Of a stretch of DNA of 64,000 nt, positions 25,904 to 34,594 are shown one piece after another; within the stretch, counting starts at the first letter, position 1, and each line of letters begins with the position of its first letter. Position numbers and translations under genes: made by a program. The notes beneath the pieces were generated by a model. That model had not been told where the DNA came from and searched no databases. It saw only the letters and a list, made by a program, of their open reading frames with translations. Source of the stretch: OCS116 sp051531935 (GTDB taxonomy: Bacteria > Pseudomonadota > Alphaproteobacteria > Rhizobiales > OSC116); the NCBI GenBank assembly GCA_051531935.1, contig JAOPTR010000002.1, positions 248,001-312,000 on the forward strand, given 5' to 3'.

Positions 25904-26500
25904 ATGTCTTCGAAAATGGTTAAAAACACCAAAAATTTAATATTAGCCACAATGCTTGTGGTTGCAGGTAGCGTGACAAATACATTTGCTGCCGACGCAA
26001 AAGTTGAACATTGGAAAAAAAGATGTGTGACTAATGATAAATCTATCCGCACATGTTTGGTGACGGAAGCCATTATTTTGGAAAATGCAGAACAAAAAGT
26101 GCGCATTCAATTGGCTTCTATTCGTATTAAGAGCGTTAGCAACAGCAAGCGTTTGAATATGTATATTCAAGTGCCTAACAAAATTCTGTTGCAATCTGGC
26201 TTGCGGTTTCAAGTTGATAAAGGCAAAACACGCGTTGCACCATTTAGCATTTGCTATGAGCAAGCATGTGAAACTGAAATTGATTTAAGTACTGATTTTG
26301 TGAAACAGCTTAAAAAAGGTAACGAAATCTCGTTGTATTTTTTACAATATGATGGAAAACCAGTGACTATTAAAGTGCCTTTAGGTGGTTTTACAGCAGG
26401 CTTTAACAGCAATGGCACAGACCTTACACCTGAAGAAGTTGGTTTGGTGACTGGTACAGCCCCGAAAACTGAAGATGCTCCAAAACCATTACCAGAATAA
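25904..26500 (+). CDS. IalB-family (invasion-associated locus B) periplasmic protein
   Basis: A 198-residue secreted protein with an N-terminal signal (LILATMLVVAGSVTNTFAAD, cleavage after about residue 29). The IalB core shows WKKRCV, RTCLVTEAI, LNMYIQVP, GLRFQVDKGKTRVAPFSICYEQACETEIDL. Two cysteine pairs match the family. IalB was named in Bartonella, but the family is widespread in free-living alphaproteobacteria, where its role is unclear. A Pro/Glu-rich tail ends the protein. A strong terminator follows, so it is monocistronic. Confidence 0.9.
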   Translation: MSSKMVKNTKNLILATMLVVAGSVTNTFAADAKVEHWKKRCVTNDKSIRTCLVTEAIILENAEQKVRIQLASIRIKSVSNSKRLNMYIQVPNKILLQSGLRFQVDKGKTRVAPFSICYEQACETEIDLSTDFVKQLKKGNEISLYFLQYDGKPVTIKVPLGGFTAGFNSNGTDLTPEEVGLVTGTAPKTEDAPKPLPE

Positions 26501-26521
26501 ATGAAGAATAAATAATTTTTT

Positions 26522-26553
26522 AAAAAGGCCGCATTTAATGTGGCCTTTTTTTT
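26522..26553 (+). terminator. Intrinsic terminator after the IalB-family gene
   Basis: Stem AAAGGCCGCA / TGTGGCCTTT with one mismatch, followed by eight T. It lies between the convergent IalB-family gene and hspQ, and the A-rich 5' flank means it may serve both. Confidence 0.9.
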
Positions 26554-26561
26554 GATCTCAA

Positions 26562-26891
26562 TTAGTTGAAGCTTTTATCAATTAGAACCAAATCGCCGTC
26601 GTTGGAGACTTCAAAATAGTCCTCAAGATCGGGATGATCGAACGGTGTCAGCGTATTGTCTACGAGTAGATTTTGTTCAGAAACATAGGCTTTGTAGGTT
26701 TCATCTTCATTTAGAGCCAATAAATGATAAAATGGCTGCTCTTTTTTTGGGCGAATTTCGGCTGGTATGCCAAGCCACCATTCTTCATCATTATTAAACT
26801 GAGGGTCAACATCTATGACAACACCGGTGAATTTAAACAACCGATGAATGACTCTTTCGCCAATTCCAAATTTTGCTGATGTCATTTTCAT
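26562..26891 (-). CDS. hspQ: Heat shock protein HspQ
   Basis: A 109-residue YccV-like protein with SAKFGIGERVIHRLFKFTGVVIDVDPQF, then RPKKEQPFYHLLA, ending YVSEQNLL...HPDLEDYF. This spans the whole family. HspQ in enterobacteria binds hemimethylated oriC DNA and modulates Lon protease. The ATG at 26891 is favoured over a TTG 6 bases earlier. I saw no clear heat-shock sigma promoter upstream. It is divergent from the AEC transporter. Confidence 0.92.
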   Translation of the reverse strand: MKMTSAKFGIGERVIHRLFKFTGVVIDVDPQFNNDEEWWLGIPAEIRPKKEQPFYHLLALNEDETYKAYVSEQNLLVDNTLTPFDHPDLEDYFEVSNDGDLVLIDKSFN

Positions 26892-26990
26892 GTTCAATAC
26901 TCAATTTACATATTTATTAATTTTCATTTTGCCATAAAATGTAAAAATCACATATATAAATTTCTAGTAAATCGGGTTTAGCGAGTTGTT

Positions 26991-27944
26991 ATGAACATAC
27001 TTATCGAAATTGTCTCTCCGTTTTTTGGCTTCATATTGATTGGATATATTTTTGGTCGGGTTTTCAAGGGAACCGATGAAGGGCTCTTCTGGCTGAATAA
27101 ATTTATAATATATTTAGCTGTGCCATCTTTGTTATTTACTCTGTTAGCCAAGTCCTCCATTGAGGAGATGGCGAATGTAAGTTTCATACTTGTGACAACA
27201 TCAATAACAATTTGTATTTTTGTTATTTGCTTTATCTATTTAACTTGGTTTCGCAAAAAGCGTTTTGGCGACAGCAGCCTACTGGCCGCCAGTGCAAGCT
27301 ATGGAAATGTAGGATATATGGGCATTCCATTAATGGTGGCTTTATTGGGGGAGGAAGCTATTATTCCAGCGACATTAATATTGATATTTGACAGTATGAC
27401 CCATTTTATTTTAGTGCCGTTTATTGCCGCCCGAAATGATGGTGGTACCCGTTTGATGAGGCTTGCCAAAAGCATTGGCGAGATATTGAAAAACCCATTT
27501 TTAACGGCTTCTATTTTGGGTGCAATTGTCGCTATATACAAAATAGAATTGCCGATACTTGTGACTAGCTTAACAGTGCAACTAGGGCAAGCCGCTATTC
27601 CGACTGCATTATTTTCGCTCGGTGTATCCTTGGCGATGGCGAAGTTTTCTGGGCTTACGACAGATAAGAGCTTTTTGGTTATGATGAACCTAATTATCCA
27701 CCCTGCATTGGTGGCAGTGATTATTTTGTCGTTAGATATATTTGATCCAGTATGGGCTGCCACGGCGATAATTATGGCGACATTGCCAACAGCTTTGAAT
27801 GTATTTATGATGGCAAAGCAATATGATAAGGAATCCGCTGCAGTGTCTTCGGTCACATTATTTGGAACCATTGCCTCGGTGGGAACAATTTCGATAATTA
27901 TTTATTTAGTAGATGCAAATTTACTTAAACTTGGTGGCAATTAA
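26991..27944 (+). CDS. AEC (auxin efflux carrier) family transporter
   Basis: A 317-residue protein with about ten membrane segments in two inverted halves. Characteristic elements are FFGFILIGYIFGR at the start, YGNVGYMGIPLMVALLGE near residue 105, and LPTALNVFMMAKQYDKE near 265. Bacterial members carry malonate, malate or related organic anions, but the substrate here is unknown. Its stop codon overlaps the convergent FAD monooxygenase gene by 4 bases. Confidence 0.88.
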   Translation: MNILIEIVSPFFGFILIGYIFGRVFKGTDEGLFWLNKFIIYLAVPSLLFTLLAKSSIEEMANVSFILVTTSITICIFVICFIYLTWFRKKRFGDSSLLAASASYGNVGYMGIPLMVALLGEEAIIPATLILIFDSMTHFILVPFIAARNDGGTRLMRLAKSIGEILKNPFLTASILGAIVAIYKIELPILVTSLTVQLGQAAIPTALFSLGVSLAMAKFSGLTTDKSFLVMMNLIIHPALVAVIILSLDIFDPVWAATAIIMATLPTALNVFMMAKQYDKESAAVSSVTLFGTIASVGTISIIIYLVDANLLKLGGN

Positions 27945-29173
27945 AGCATTGATTTTGGAACATGGCCTAAAGGAACGAGAGCTTTCTTCATGATATTTGT
28001 GCGTAGACTAGTCGATTTTTGCAACATAAATAGCCCCATTCCACGCGCAAATTGCATTGGCAATAAATTACTTAAAAGGCTGGTGTTTAGCATGTCAGTG
28101 GCTTTACCACGTACATTAATGTCCAATTTTCGTTGTTTGTTATAGGTTTCTAATATTTGTTCGCCGCCAATGTCGGCGCCTAGATTATGAGCTTCCAATA
28201 TGAGTTCGGCCGCGGCAGCGGCATCTTGGAAGCCTAAATTCATGCCTTGTGCACCAATTGGCGGCAGAATGTGAGCGGCTTCACCAACGAGGATTGTACG
28301 GTTTTTTGCATAGCTAGAGCAATTTGTATTGGTGAGAGGAAATGAGCCAATATGGCTAATTTTGGTAACATTACCTAATATTCCGTTGGTTATATTTTCA
28401 ATTTTCTGTGCTAATTTTTTTGAATCGAGTTGTTTGAGATGCTGCGCGGTTTCATCTGATTCGGACCAAACAATACTTGTTTGGTATCCATCGGTGGGGT
28501 CTTGCATTGGAATGAGTGTGAAGGGACCATTTTTGCGATGAAACTCGACAGATACATTACCTAAACTTCTAGTGTGACTGAAGGAAAAGCCTAATGCTGT
28601 TTGTGGGTATTTTTTGGTGGTAGTCTGAATGTCTGCGGCTTCACGAGAAAAGCTCGTTCGGCCATCTGCGCCAATCAATAGATTACTTGTGATGACTTTT
28701 TTGCTATCAAGTGAAAGGTTCACAATATCATTTATAACATTGATTTCATTTGGTTTATCGTTCCAGTAAGAGTCAATGGTTTCTATATCGGGAAGCTTTG
28801 TTGCTAATGTTTTTAAAATTGTACCAATGGGCACATTAAGTGCAAAGCAGTCTAAACCTAGCTCTTTTGCGGTAAATATCACTTCGGGCGCGCGCAACAA
28901 TCTGTTAGTGGCATCGACAATATGTAGGCTCTCTAGCGGTTTTGACACCTTTACGAAATCATCGAAAATTTGTAGATGTTTTAGTAGGTTTAATGAAGAT
29001 TGCATCAAGGCGATGTTTCTGGTGTCATCTGACTGCGTGATGGCTTCCAAAGGTTTTGGGTCTATAATAGCAATTTTAAGAGTGGATTTTTGAGCCAACA
29101 AAAGTGCGCAAATAAGGCCGACAGCACCTGCACCAGATATAACAACATCATAATGTTTGGCTTGTTTTTCCAT
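27941..29173 (-). CDS. UbiH/UbiF-family FAD-dependent monooxygenase
   Basis: A 410-residue flavoprotein hydroxylase. It has the Rossmann FAD site DVVISGAGAVGLICALLLAQ at the N terminus, the middle GADGRTSFSRE motif, and the second FAD site TILVGEAAHILPPIGAQGMNLGFQDAA. This set is typical of ubiquinone-ring hydroxylases (UbiH, UbiF, Coq6 group). The ATG at 29173 lies one base after the stop codon of the upstream amine oxidase gene (TAA-C-ATG), so the two are translationally coupled. Role: probably ubiquinone biosynthesis; hydroxylation of an amine-oxidase product is possible but unsupported. Confidence 0.87.
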   Translation of the reverse strand: MEKQAKHYDVVISGAGAVGLICALLLAQKSTLKIAIIDPKPLEAITQSDDTRNIALMQSSLNLLKHLQIFDDFVKVSKPLESLHIVDATNRLLRAPEVIFTAKELGLDCFALNVPIGTILKTLATKLPDIETIDSYWNDKPNEINVINDIVNLSLDSKKVITSNLLIGADGRTSFSREAADIQTTTKKYPQTALGFSFSHTRSLGNVSVEFHRKNGPFTLIPMQDPTDGYQTSIVWSESDETAQHLKQLDSKKLAQKIENITNGILGNVTKISHIGSFPLTNTNCSSYAKNRTILVGEAAHILPPIGAQGMNLGFQDAAAAAELILEAHNLGADIGGEQILETYNKQRKLDINVRGKATDMLNTSLLSNLLPMQFARGMGLFMLQKSTSLRTNIMKKALVPLGHVPKSML

Positions 29174-29174
29174 G

Positions 29175-31187
29175 TTAATTGCTCGCTTCATCATTTGTAT
29201 TTGCATCAATTTTCACATCATTAGTCGGTGCCGACATATTTTTGAAATATGGAGCTACATCCATTGTTGGGTTCTGATCAAAGAAATTAAATGGTCTGAT
29301 GCTAATTTGCATAAACATTGTCGGCATAATCGGCCAATCTTCTACTCTTGGAATGTGATCGAAGCCAAGGGTAGGCCAAAGGACGATGTCTTGGTTATCA
29401 ATATCCTGTTTATCGGTGACATATTGCACAATGCCTTCGCCACCGTGGCTTTGATTGGGGTAATCGCCTGCAGAATAAAGCTCTTTAGCATTGTATTTTG
29501 TCACCCAAAGTGGGTTAAGTGTGAATAAGGCTCTGCGTTGAGCATCATCTTGCGGGATTACGCTTGTGCCTTGGTGCCCTAGCATAAGCTGGTAAGACGG
29601 GTTGTATTTGAGTTTAGTTTTCTTATTCTTATTCACTATGCGCCATTGTTTTTGCCAATGATTTGCTGAAATTGCACCTTCTTGATTGAATTCTAATTGT
29701 TTACGCAACCAAATGCCTTGGCGTGGGCTATCTTCTGGCAGCGTGACAGGGGCGACAATATCACTAACAAGATTGTTTTCAGTTCCATCAACATCCAAAT
29801 CTAAGCGAAATGAGAAATGGTGCGAATGAAATGGTGCAACAATGGCAGGTGCGACAAGATTGCCATATTGGGTGTCGGCTTCGGATGTTTCGTCTTCCAA
29901 AGTCAGGCTTTTCACGCCTTTAACGGCTAATATTCCTGTTGCGCCAACACGAATGTCTATTTTGCCATTTTGGCTAAAAATAAAATCGACCACATAATCG
30001 TAATTACCTAATACGGGAATGGTTCTGACCACTAAATCGACCATCGGGCGGGTTTCGTTTGAATATTCACCTGATATACCGTGGCGCCACAAAGGCTCGC
30101 CAAGGTTGCGCTCAAAAATACAAACAGCGCGCTCGATTTGGAACACCTCACCATTGTCATTTGGCATGTTGATCGTTAGATAGGTTGCGTTAACAGGGCA
30201 ATCGGCACCTGGGGTGAGGGAACTTGCCAACAAACCAAGCCCAAACTCGCCATTATCAAGGAATGTGCGATAATACCAATTGTCACTAGGGTCTTGATAG
30301 GGAACGAACATTTCGGCAAGTGACATTTGATAAGCAACATCACGCTGTTGCCCTCCATCGGTGAACTTGACCATAGAAACAATCGGTCCAACACGTTTGT
30401 CCATTCTCATATGGAATTGCCAATTTTGCCAATCGAGCAAGACGCCATCTTTAATTTGGTAATTATTTCCTTCTGGTGAAATGGAGAAGACTGGGTTTAA
30501 TGCCTCGCGGTTATTTTTGCCACTCTCGTAATCAAAAATGGCTTCAGGCGTAGGAATAACACCAGTATCTACAACTTCTAAAACTTGCTTTGCCTCAACA
30601 TCTACAACAGAAAACAATCCTTCTATTGGCCTGCCATAGAGGTGGTTTTTAGAGTGGCTTCGCTCGTAACAAGGCACCATGAATATACGTTTTAAATCGT
30701 AGTTTTTCTTCTCAAAATGCCCAGCTGGGTTGGGTGAACAATAGATATTGTTGGTATCCGTAATCCCACGTTTTGCTAAAGCTTTTATGAAAATAGGGTT
30801 TTCGATCGCCAATTTACGGGCAATGTGCCATTCGCCTGCCATAACGCTAGGTTCGACATTGTCGATTGTATTTTGAGATAATATAGTCGAGTTTTCTAGG
30901 TTGATCTCAATTTCAGAAGTAAGGTTGTCTTGATATAAAACGACTTTGACCATACGGGTAATTGGGTCGCCATACTGCCATTTTTTAAGTTGAGCCTTAG
31001 GCATTTCGAGCAAGCCGATATATGGATATTGCGCACCATCTTTAGCTATGTTTTTTTGTCGTAATATGTGCACTGTTTGATTTATTTCGGCGGCGGTAAG
31101 TGCATCCATCGGGTGATTTACTGCAAGGGCAGGTGTCGCGCACGATAATACAAAACATGAGATGGCTATTTTTAGAATTTTAAACAT
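29175..31187 (-). CDS. Periplasmic copper amine oxidase (primary-amine oxidase)
   Basis: A 670-residue secreted enzyme that converts primary amines to aldehydes, ammonia and hydrogen peroxide. The signal peptide is FKILKIAISCFVLSCATPALA, cleaved after about residue 22. The topaquinone precursor tyrosine is in GNYDYVVDF, the catalytic base Asp in YRTFLDNGEFGLG, and copper ligands in APFHSHHFSFRLD with a later His in GFDHIPRVEDWP. The secondary metal-site LDLDVDG follows. All key residues are intact, so activity is expected. Substrate (tyramine, phenethylamine or other) is not determinable. It is divergent from dctB. Confidence 0.93.
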   Translation of the reverse strand: MFKILKIAISCFVLSCATPALAVNHPMDALTAAEINQTVHILRQKNIAKDGAQYPYIGLLEMPKAQLKKWQYGDPITRMVKVVLYQDNLTSEIEINLENSTILSQNTIDNVEPSVMAGEWHIARKLAIENPIFIKALAKRGITDTNNIYCSPNPAGHFEKKNYDLKRIFMVPCYERSHSKNHLYGRPIEGLFSVVDVEAKQVLEVVDTGVIPTPEAIFDYESGKNNREALNPVFSISPEGNNYQIKDGVLLDWQNWQFHMRMDKRVGPIVSMVKFTDGGQQRDVAYQMSLAEMFVPYQDPSDNWYYRTFLDNGEFGLGLLASSLTPGADCPVNATYLTINMPNDNGEVFQIERAVCIFERNLGEPLWRHGISGEYSNETRPMVDLVVRTIPVLGNYDYVVDFIFSQNGKIDIRVGATGILAVKGVKSLTLEDETSEADTQYGNLVAPAIVAPFHSHHFSFRLDLDVDGTENNLVSDIVAPVTLPEDSPRQGIWLRKQLEFNQEGAISANHWQKQWRIVNKNKKTKLKYNPSYQLMLGHQGTSVIPQDDAQRRALFTLNPLWVTKYNAKELYSAGDYPNQSHGGEGIVQYVTDKQDIDNQDIVLWPTLGFDHIPRVEDWPIMPTMFMQISIRPFNFFDQNPTMDVAPYFKNMSAPTNDVKIDANTNDEASN

Positions 31188-31289
31188 AATTTATTATGAG
31201 CCAAAAAACTAGAAAATAATATGATTCCTTTTAAATTTAAGCACGTAGTCTAAAAATTATGTTATCAAGTGCTAGGGGTGGAAATTTCA

Positions 31290-33029
31290 ATGAATAGAAT
31301 AGTGAAACAATCCATATATTTGGTGGTCATAGCTTTTGCGGTATTTGCATCTAGCTATTTGTTATCCTATCGCTATTTTGCCAATCAAATTGCCGAAACT
31401 TCTTTGGTGCAATTAGAGCTTTATTCCAAAACTCTAAAATCTAAGTTATTTGAACTGCGACCGTTAAATAAGATATTAGCGAACCATCCTAATATTCAAC
31501 GTTTATTGGGTAAACCCGATGATCAAAATTATATTGCTTCGCTCAATAGGACTTTATTGAGAAGTAAAAATATTTCGACAGCTTCTGAAATTTATTTGTT
31601 AGACGAAAAGGGTTTAACAATTGCGGCAAGTAATGCCCATAGCGACGGCAGTTTTGTCGGTAATAATTATAGCTATAGGCCTTATTTTATTCAGGCGATA
31701 AGTGGTATTTCGGGGCAATTTTATGCGCTTGGTACACGTTCAAACCTCCGCGGATATTATTTTTCGGAACCGATTATGGATAAAGGGCGAGTGATTGGCG
31801 TTTTGGTATTAAAAGTGGCTATTGATCAGTTGGAAAACATCATTCAGGATAGCGATCAAAAATTGCTAATTTTAGATAACTTTGGTGTGGTCTTTTTATC
31901 TAGCGAACCTCAATTTTTATTCAAGAAAACTCGTTCTATATCTCGAGAGGATTTAAATAGTATAAAAGAAACAAGACGCTACAATGATAAAGTGTTAGAT
32001 AGCTTGAAGATAAAATATGTACCTTCATTTTATAAAAATAATGTTGTTCGTTTAGATGAACAACAAGAACAAGGTGATTTTATCCAAGTTTCTTTGGCAA
32101 TTCCAAACATTGGTTGGGAAATCACCAGTCTAACAGACGAAAAAAGCGTTATCACTCCTTCGGTAATTGTTGGCTTGGTATCTGGGTTATTGGCTATATC
32201 GGCTTTCTTTTTGTGGATGACCATGCGTTCTAGACAAAAGCTGCAAGCCGAGCAAATGCATTTTAAAAGCCAACAAGCGATAGAGTTAGAAAGGCGTGTT
32301 GAGGAACGTTCAATTGAGCTTAAACAAGTGCAGGATGATTTGGTGCAGACTGCAAAATTGGCTGCGCTTGGGCAAATGTCTGCGGCTATATCGCACGAAT
32401 TAAGCCAACCACTTACATCAATTAGTAATTATATCGAGAATGCAAAAGCCTACTTAGAAAAAAATGACATTGAAAAAGTAGAACAAAATGTGGGTTATAT
32501 TGGCATTCTGTCCGATAAAATGACTGCCATTATTCATCATATTAAAATATTTGCTAGCAAGAGGCCTACTGAAATAAACCGCATTGCAATTAATAAAGTG
32601 ATTGAAGAAACTGTTTGGTTTATGCAATCTAAGTTTCAACGTCGTGAGGTGCAGTTGGAAATATCACTGCCCGAAAACGATGTATATATAATGGCGAATA
32701 GTGTGCGTGTTGAGCAGGTGTTGATGAATTTAATTTCTAATGCTCTGGAGTCTATGCAAAAATCTACAGTAAAATTATTGAATATTGAATTGTCGTTTAA
32801 CGATGATTTGGCTACAATTATCATTAGGGATACTGGTGAGGGTATTGATGAAAGCTCAATTGAATCCATCTTTAAACCATTTTATACAACCAAAGAAGAT
32901 GACCAAGGTATGGGGATTGGGCTTTCTATAAGCCGATCTATTATTGAAGAATATGATGGGATTTTAGAAGCTTTTAACCGTCCATCAGGCGGTGCAAGGT
33001 TTGAAATTAAACTGCCAATTAGTGACTGA
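31290..33029 (+). CDS. dctB: C4-dicarboxylate sensor histidine kinase DctB
   Basis: A 579-residue membrane sensor. TM1 is at about residues 8-25 (IYLVVIAFAVFASSYLLSY), followed by a periplasmic dCache region and TM2 (SVIVGLVSGLLAISAFFLW) near 285-300. Then a coiled coil leads to the kinase core: H box AISHELSQPLTSISNYIENA (phospho-His in SHE), N box QVLMNLISNALESM, G boxes RDTGEGIDES and GMGIGLSIS. DctB senses succinate, malate or fumarate outside the cell. The ATG at 31290 is preceded by AGGGGTGGA. It is 12 bases from dctD, forming one two-component operon. Confidence 0.9.
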   Translation: MNRIVKQSIYLVVIAFAVFASSYLLSYRYFANQIAETSLVQLELYSKTLKSKLFELRPLNKILANHPNIQRLLGKPDDQNYIASLNRTLLRSKNISTASEIYLLDEKGLTIAASNAHSDGSFVGNNYSYRPYFIQAISGISGQFYALGTRSNLRGYYFSEPIMDKGRVIGVLVLKVAIDQLENIIQDSDQKLLILDNFGVVFLSSEPQFLFKKTRSISREDLNSIKETRRYNDKVLDSLKIKYVPSFYKNNVVRLDEQQEQGDFIQVSLAIPNIGWEITSLTDEKSVITPSVIVGLVSGLLAISAFFLWMTMRSRQKLQAEQMHFKSQQAIELERRVEERSIELKQVQDDLVQTAKLAALGQMSAAISHELSQPLTSISNYIENAKAYLEKNDIEKVEQNVGYIGILSDKMTAIIHHIKIFASKRPTEINRIAINKVIEETVWFMQSKFQRREVQLEISLPENDVYIMANSVRVEQVLMNLISNALESMQKSTVKLLNIELSFNDDLATIIIRDTGEGIDESSIESIFKPFYTTKEDDQGMGIGLSISRSIIEEYDGILEAFNRPSGGARFEIKLPISD

Positions 33030-33041
33030 TAGAGAATAAAT

Positions 33042-34388
33042 ATGGATTTGGGTACAATATTATTTGTAGATGATGAAGAGCATATTCGCAATTCAATGGC
33101 GCAGGCATTTGAGCTTGCTGAGATGGATTATGAGTGTTTTAGCAGCCCTAATGAGATGATGTCTAAGCTGAACACTAAATTCAATGGCATTGTGGTTTCT
33201 GACATTCGTATGCAGCCGATGGATGGAATTGCATTGCTTGAATATGTTCAGAAAATAGATTCTGAAATTCCTATAATTTTGATGACAGGGCATGGTGATA
33301 TTGAGCTAGCCGTTAGCTCTTTACAATTGGGCGCACATGACTTTTTTGAAAAACCGTATAATAATACTAAGTTTTTTAAAAGCCTGAACAATGCGTTAGA
33401 AAAACGACGCTTGTTTTTGAAACTTGTGGCTTTACAGAACCCTGATAACCAAAATCATCTAGACGTGATTATTGGGGACTCTGTTGCTAGTAAAACTCTT
33501 AAACGGCAGGTGAAAACAATTGCTAGTACAAATGTTGATATATTGATAAACGGCGCTACCGGTGTAGGTAAAGAGCTGATTGCGAATACTTTACACAAGA
33601 TGAGTAATAGGTCAAAAGCGCCTTTTGTGGCGATTAATTGTGGCGCATTGCCCCTGTCTATTATTGAGAGTGAACTTTTTGGGCATGAAAAGGGTGCATT
33701 TACTGGTGCTACAGAACGTAGAATTGGTAAGTTTGAATTTGCTCAAGGCGGCACAATATTTTTGGATGAAATTGAATCCATGCCGATGGATTTACAGGTG
33801 AAGCTGTTGCGTATTTTGCAAGAGCGCAATTTGGAGCGATTAGGTAGTAATAAATTAATAAATTTGGACGTCAGAATTATTGCCGCCAGCAAAAAAGATT
33901 TACTAGAAGAAAGCCAAAAAGGTTTATTTCGGGAAGATTTATATTATCGCTTAAACGTAGCGGTGATAAATATTCCCAGTTTGGATGTGCGGAAAAATGA
34001 CATTCTGTTATTGGCTAAATATTTTGTCGAACATGCCGCTAATCGTCATAATATCAAAGGTTTAAATGTAGATTTACAGAAGTTGATGCGGTTGGAAAAT
34101 TTAGACTGGCCAGGCAATGTACGTGAGTTGAAAAATTATTGTGAGCGTATTGCTTTGGGAATTGATGACAGTTCATTTTCGGGTTCAGAAATCGTAAGCG
34201 CTGAAACAATTCCCCTCCAAGAACGTGTTAGAGTTTACGAAAAACAGGAAATTGTTGCTTGTTTACACAAATACCAAGGGCATGTTCAGTCCTGTTGCGA
34301 CGATCTGGGTTTGCCGCGTAAAACATTTTATGACAAGTTGAGCCGTTATGCTTTGAACCGCTCTGATTACATAAATATTGTGCAGTAA
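33042..34388 (+). CDS. dctD: Sigma-54-dependent response regulator DctD
   Basis: A 448-residue NtrC-family activator. The receiver domain has the acceptor Asp in GIVVSDIRMQPMDG. The AAA+ domain has Walker A GATGVGKELIA, the sigma-54 contact motif GHEKGAFTGATERR and Walker B GGTIFLDEIESM. The C-terminal Fis-type HTH is HVQSCCDDLGLPRKTFYDKLS. The GAFTGA motif is intact, so it should activate sigma-54 RNA polymerase. Two matching dyads and a sigma-54 promoter stand directly downstream, in front of the TRAP operon; the first dyad overlaps the last codons of this gene. Confidence 0.93.
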   Translation: MDLGTILFVDDEEHIRNSMAQAFELAEMDYECFSSPNEMMSKLNTKFNGIVVSDIRMQPMDGIALLEYVQKIDSEIPIILMTGHGDIELAVSSLQLGAHDFFEKPYNNTKFFKSLNNALEKRRLFLKLVALQNPDNQNHLDVIIGDSVASKTLKRQVKTIASTNVDILINGATGVGKELIANTLHKMSNRSKAPFVAINCGALPLSIIESELFGHEKGAFTGATERRIGKFEFAQGGTIFLDEIESMPMDLQVKLLRILQERNLERLGSNKLINLDVRIIAASKKDLLEESQKGLFREDLYYRLNVAVINIPSLDVRKNDILLLAKYFVEHAANRHNIKGLNVDLQKLMRLENLDWPGNVRELKNYCERIALGIDDSSFSGSEIVSAETIPLQERVRVYEKQEIVACLHKYQGHVQSCCDDLGLPRKTFYDKLSRYALNRSDYINIVQ

Positions 34389-34397
34389 TTCGCACAA
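34378..34397. promoter_or_regulatory. Putative DctD upstream activator site 1
   Basis: TTGTGCA-GTAATT-CGCACAA is a dyad with 7-base arms and one mismatch, overlapping the dctD stop codon. It has the same arms and spacer length as site 2, centred 41 bp away. It is probably one of a pair of DctD binding sites. Confidence 0.7.
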
Positions 34398-34418
34398 AAA
34401 TTAACGACCATTAACCTA

Positions 34419-34438
34419 TTGTGCGTAAATCCGCACAA
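34419..34438. promoter_or_regulatory. Putative DctD upstream activator site 2
   Basis: TTGTGCG-TAAATC-CGCACAA is a perfect 7-bp dyad with a 6-base spacer, about 83 bases upstream of the sigma-54 promoter. The pairing with site 1 at near four helical turns is typical of cooperative activator binding. Confidence 0.75.
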
Positions 34439-34520
34439 GGTTAATATGTAGTTAGTCTGTAAATTGATAATTAAACCTATATTTCAAATACTTAAATTAT
34501 TATTCTCTTCCCCTTAAAAC

Positions 34521-34537
34521 TTGGCATAATGTTTGCT
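34521..34537 (+). promoter_or_regulatory. Sigma-54 (-24/-12) promoter of the TRAP operon
   Basis: TTGGCATAATGTTTGCT carries the -24 GG and -12 GC elements with the required 10 bases between them. The predicted transcript start is near 34548, about 47 bases before dctP. It agrees with DctD being a sigma-54 activator. Confidence 0.85.
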
Positions 34538-34594
34538 ATTTAAATGGTAATCCTGCCGATATTGTGTGGGTGTTTAAAAATTGGGAGATGAATA

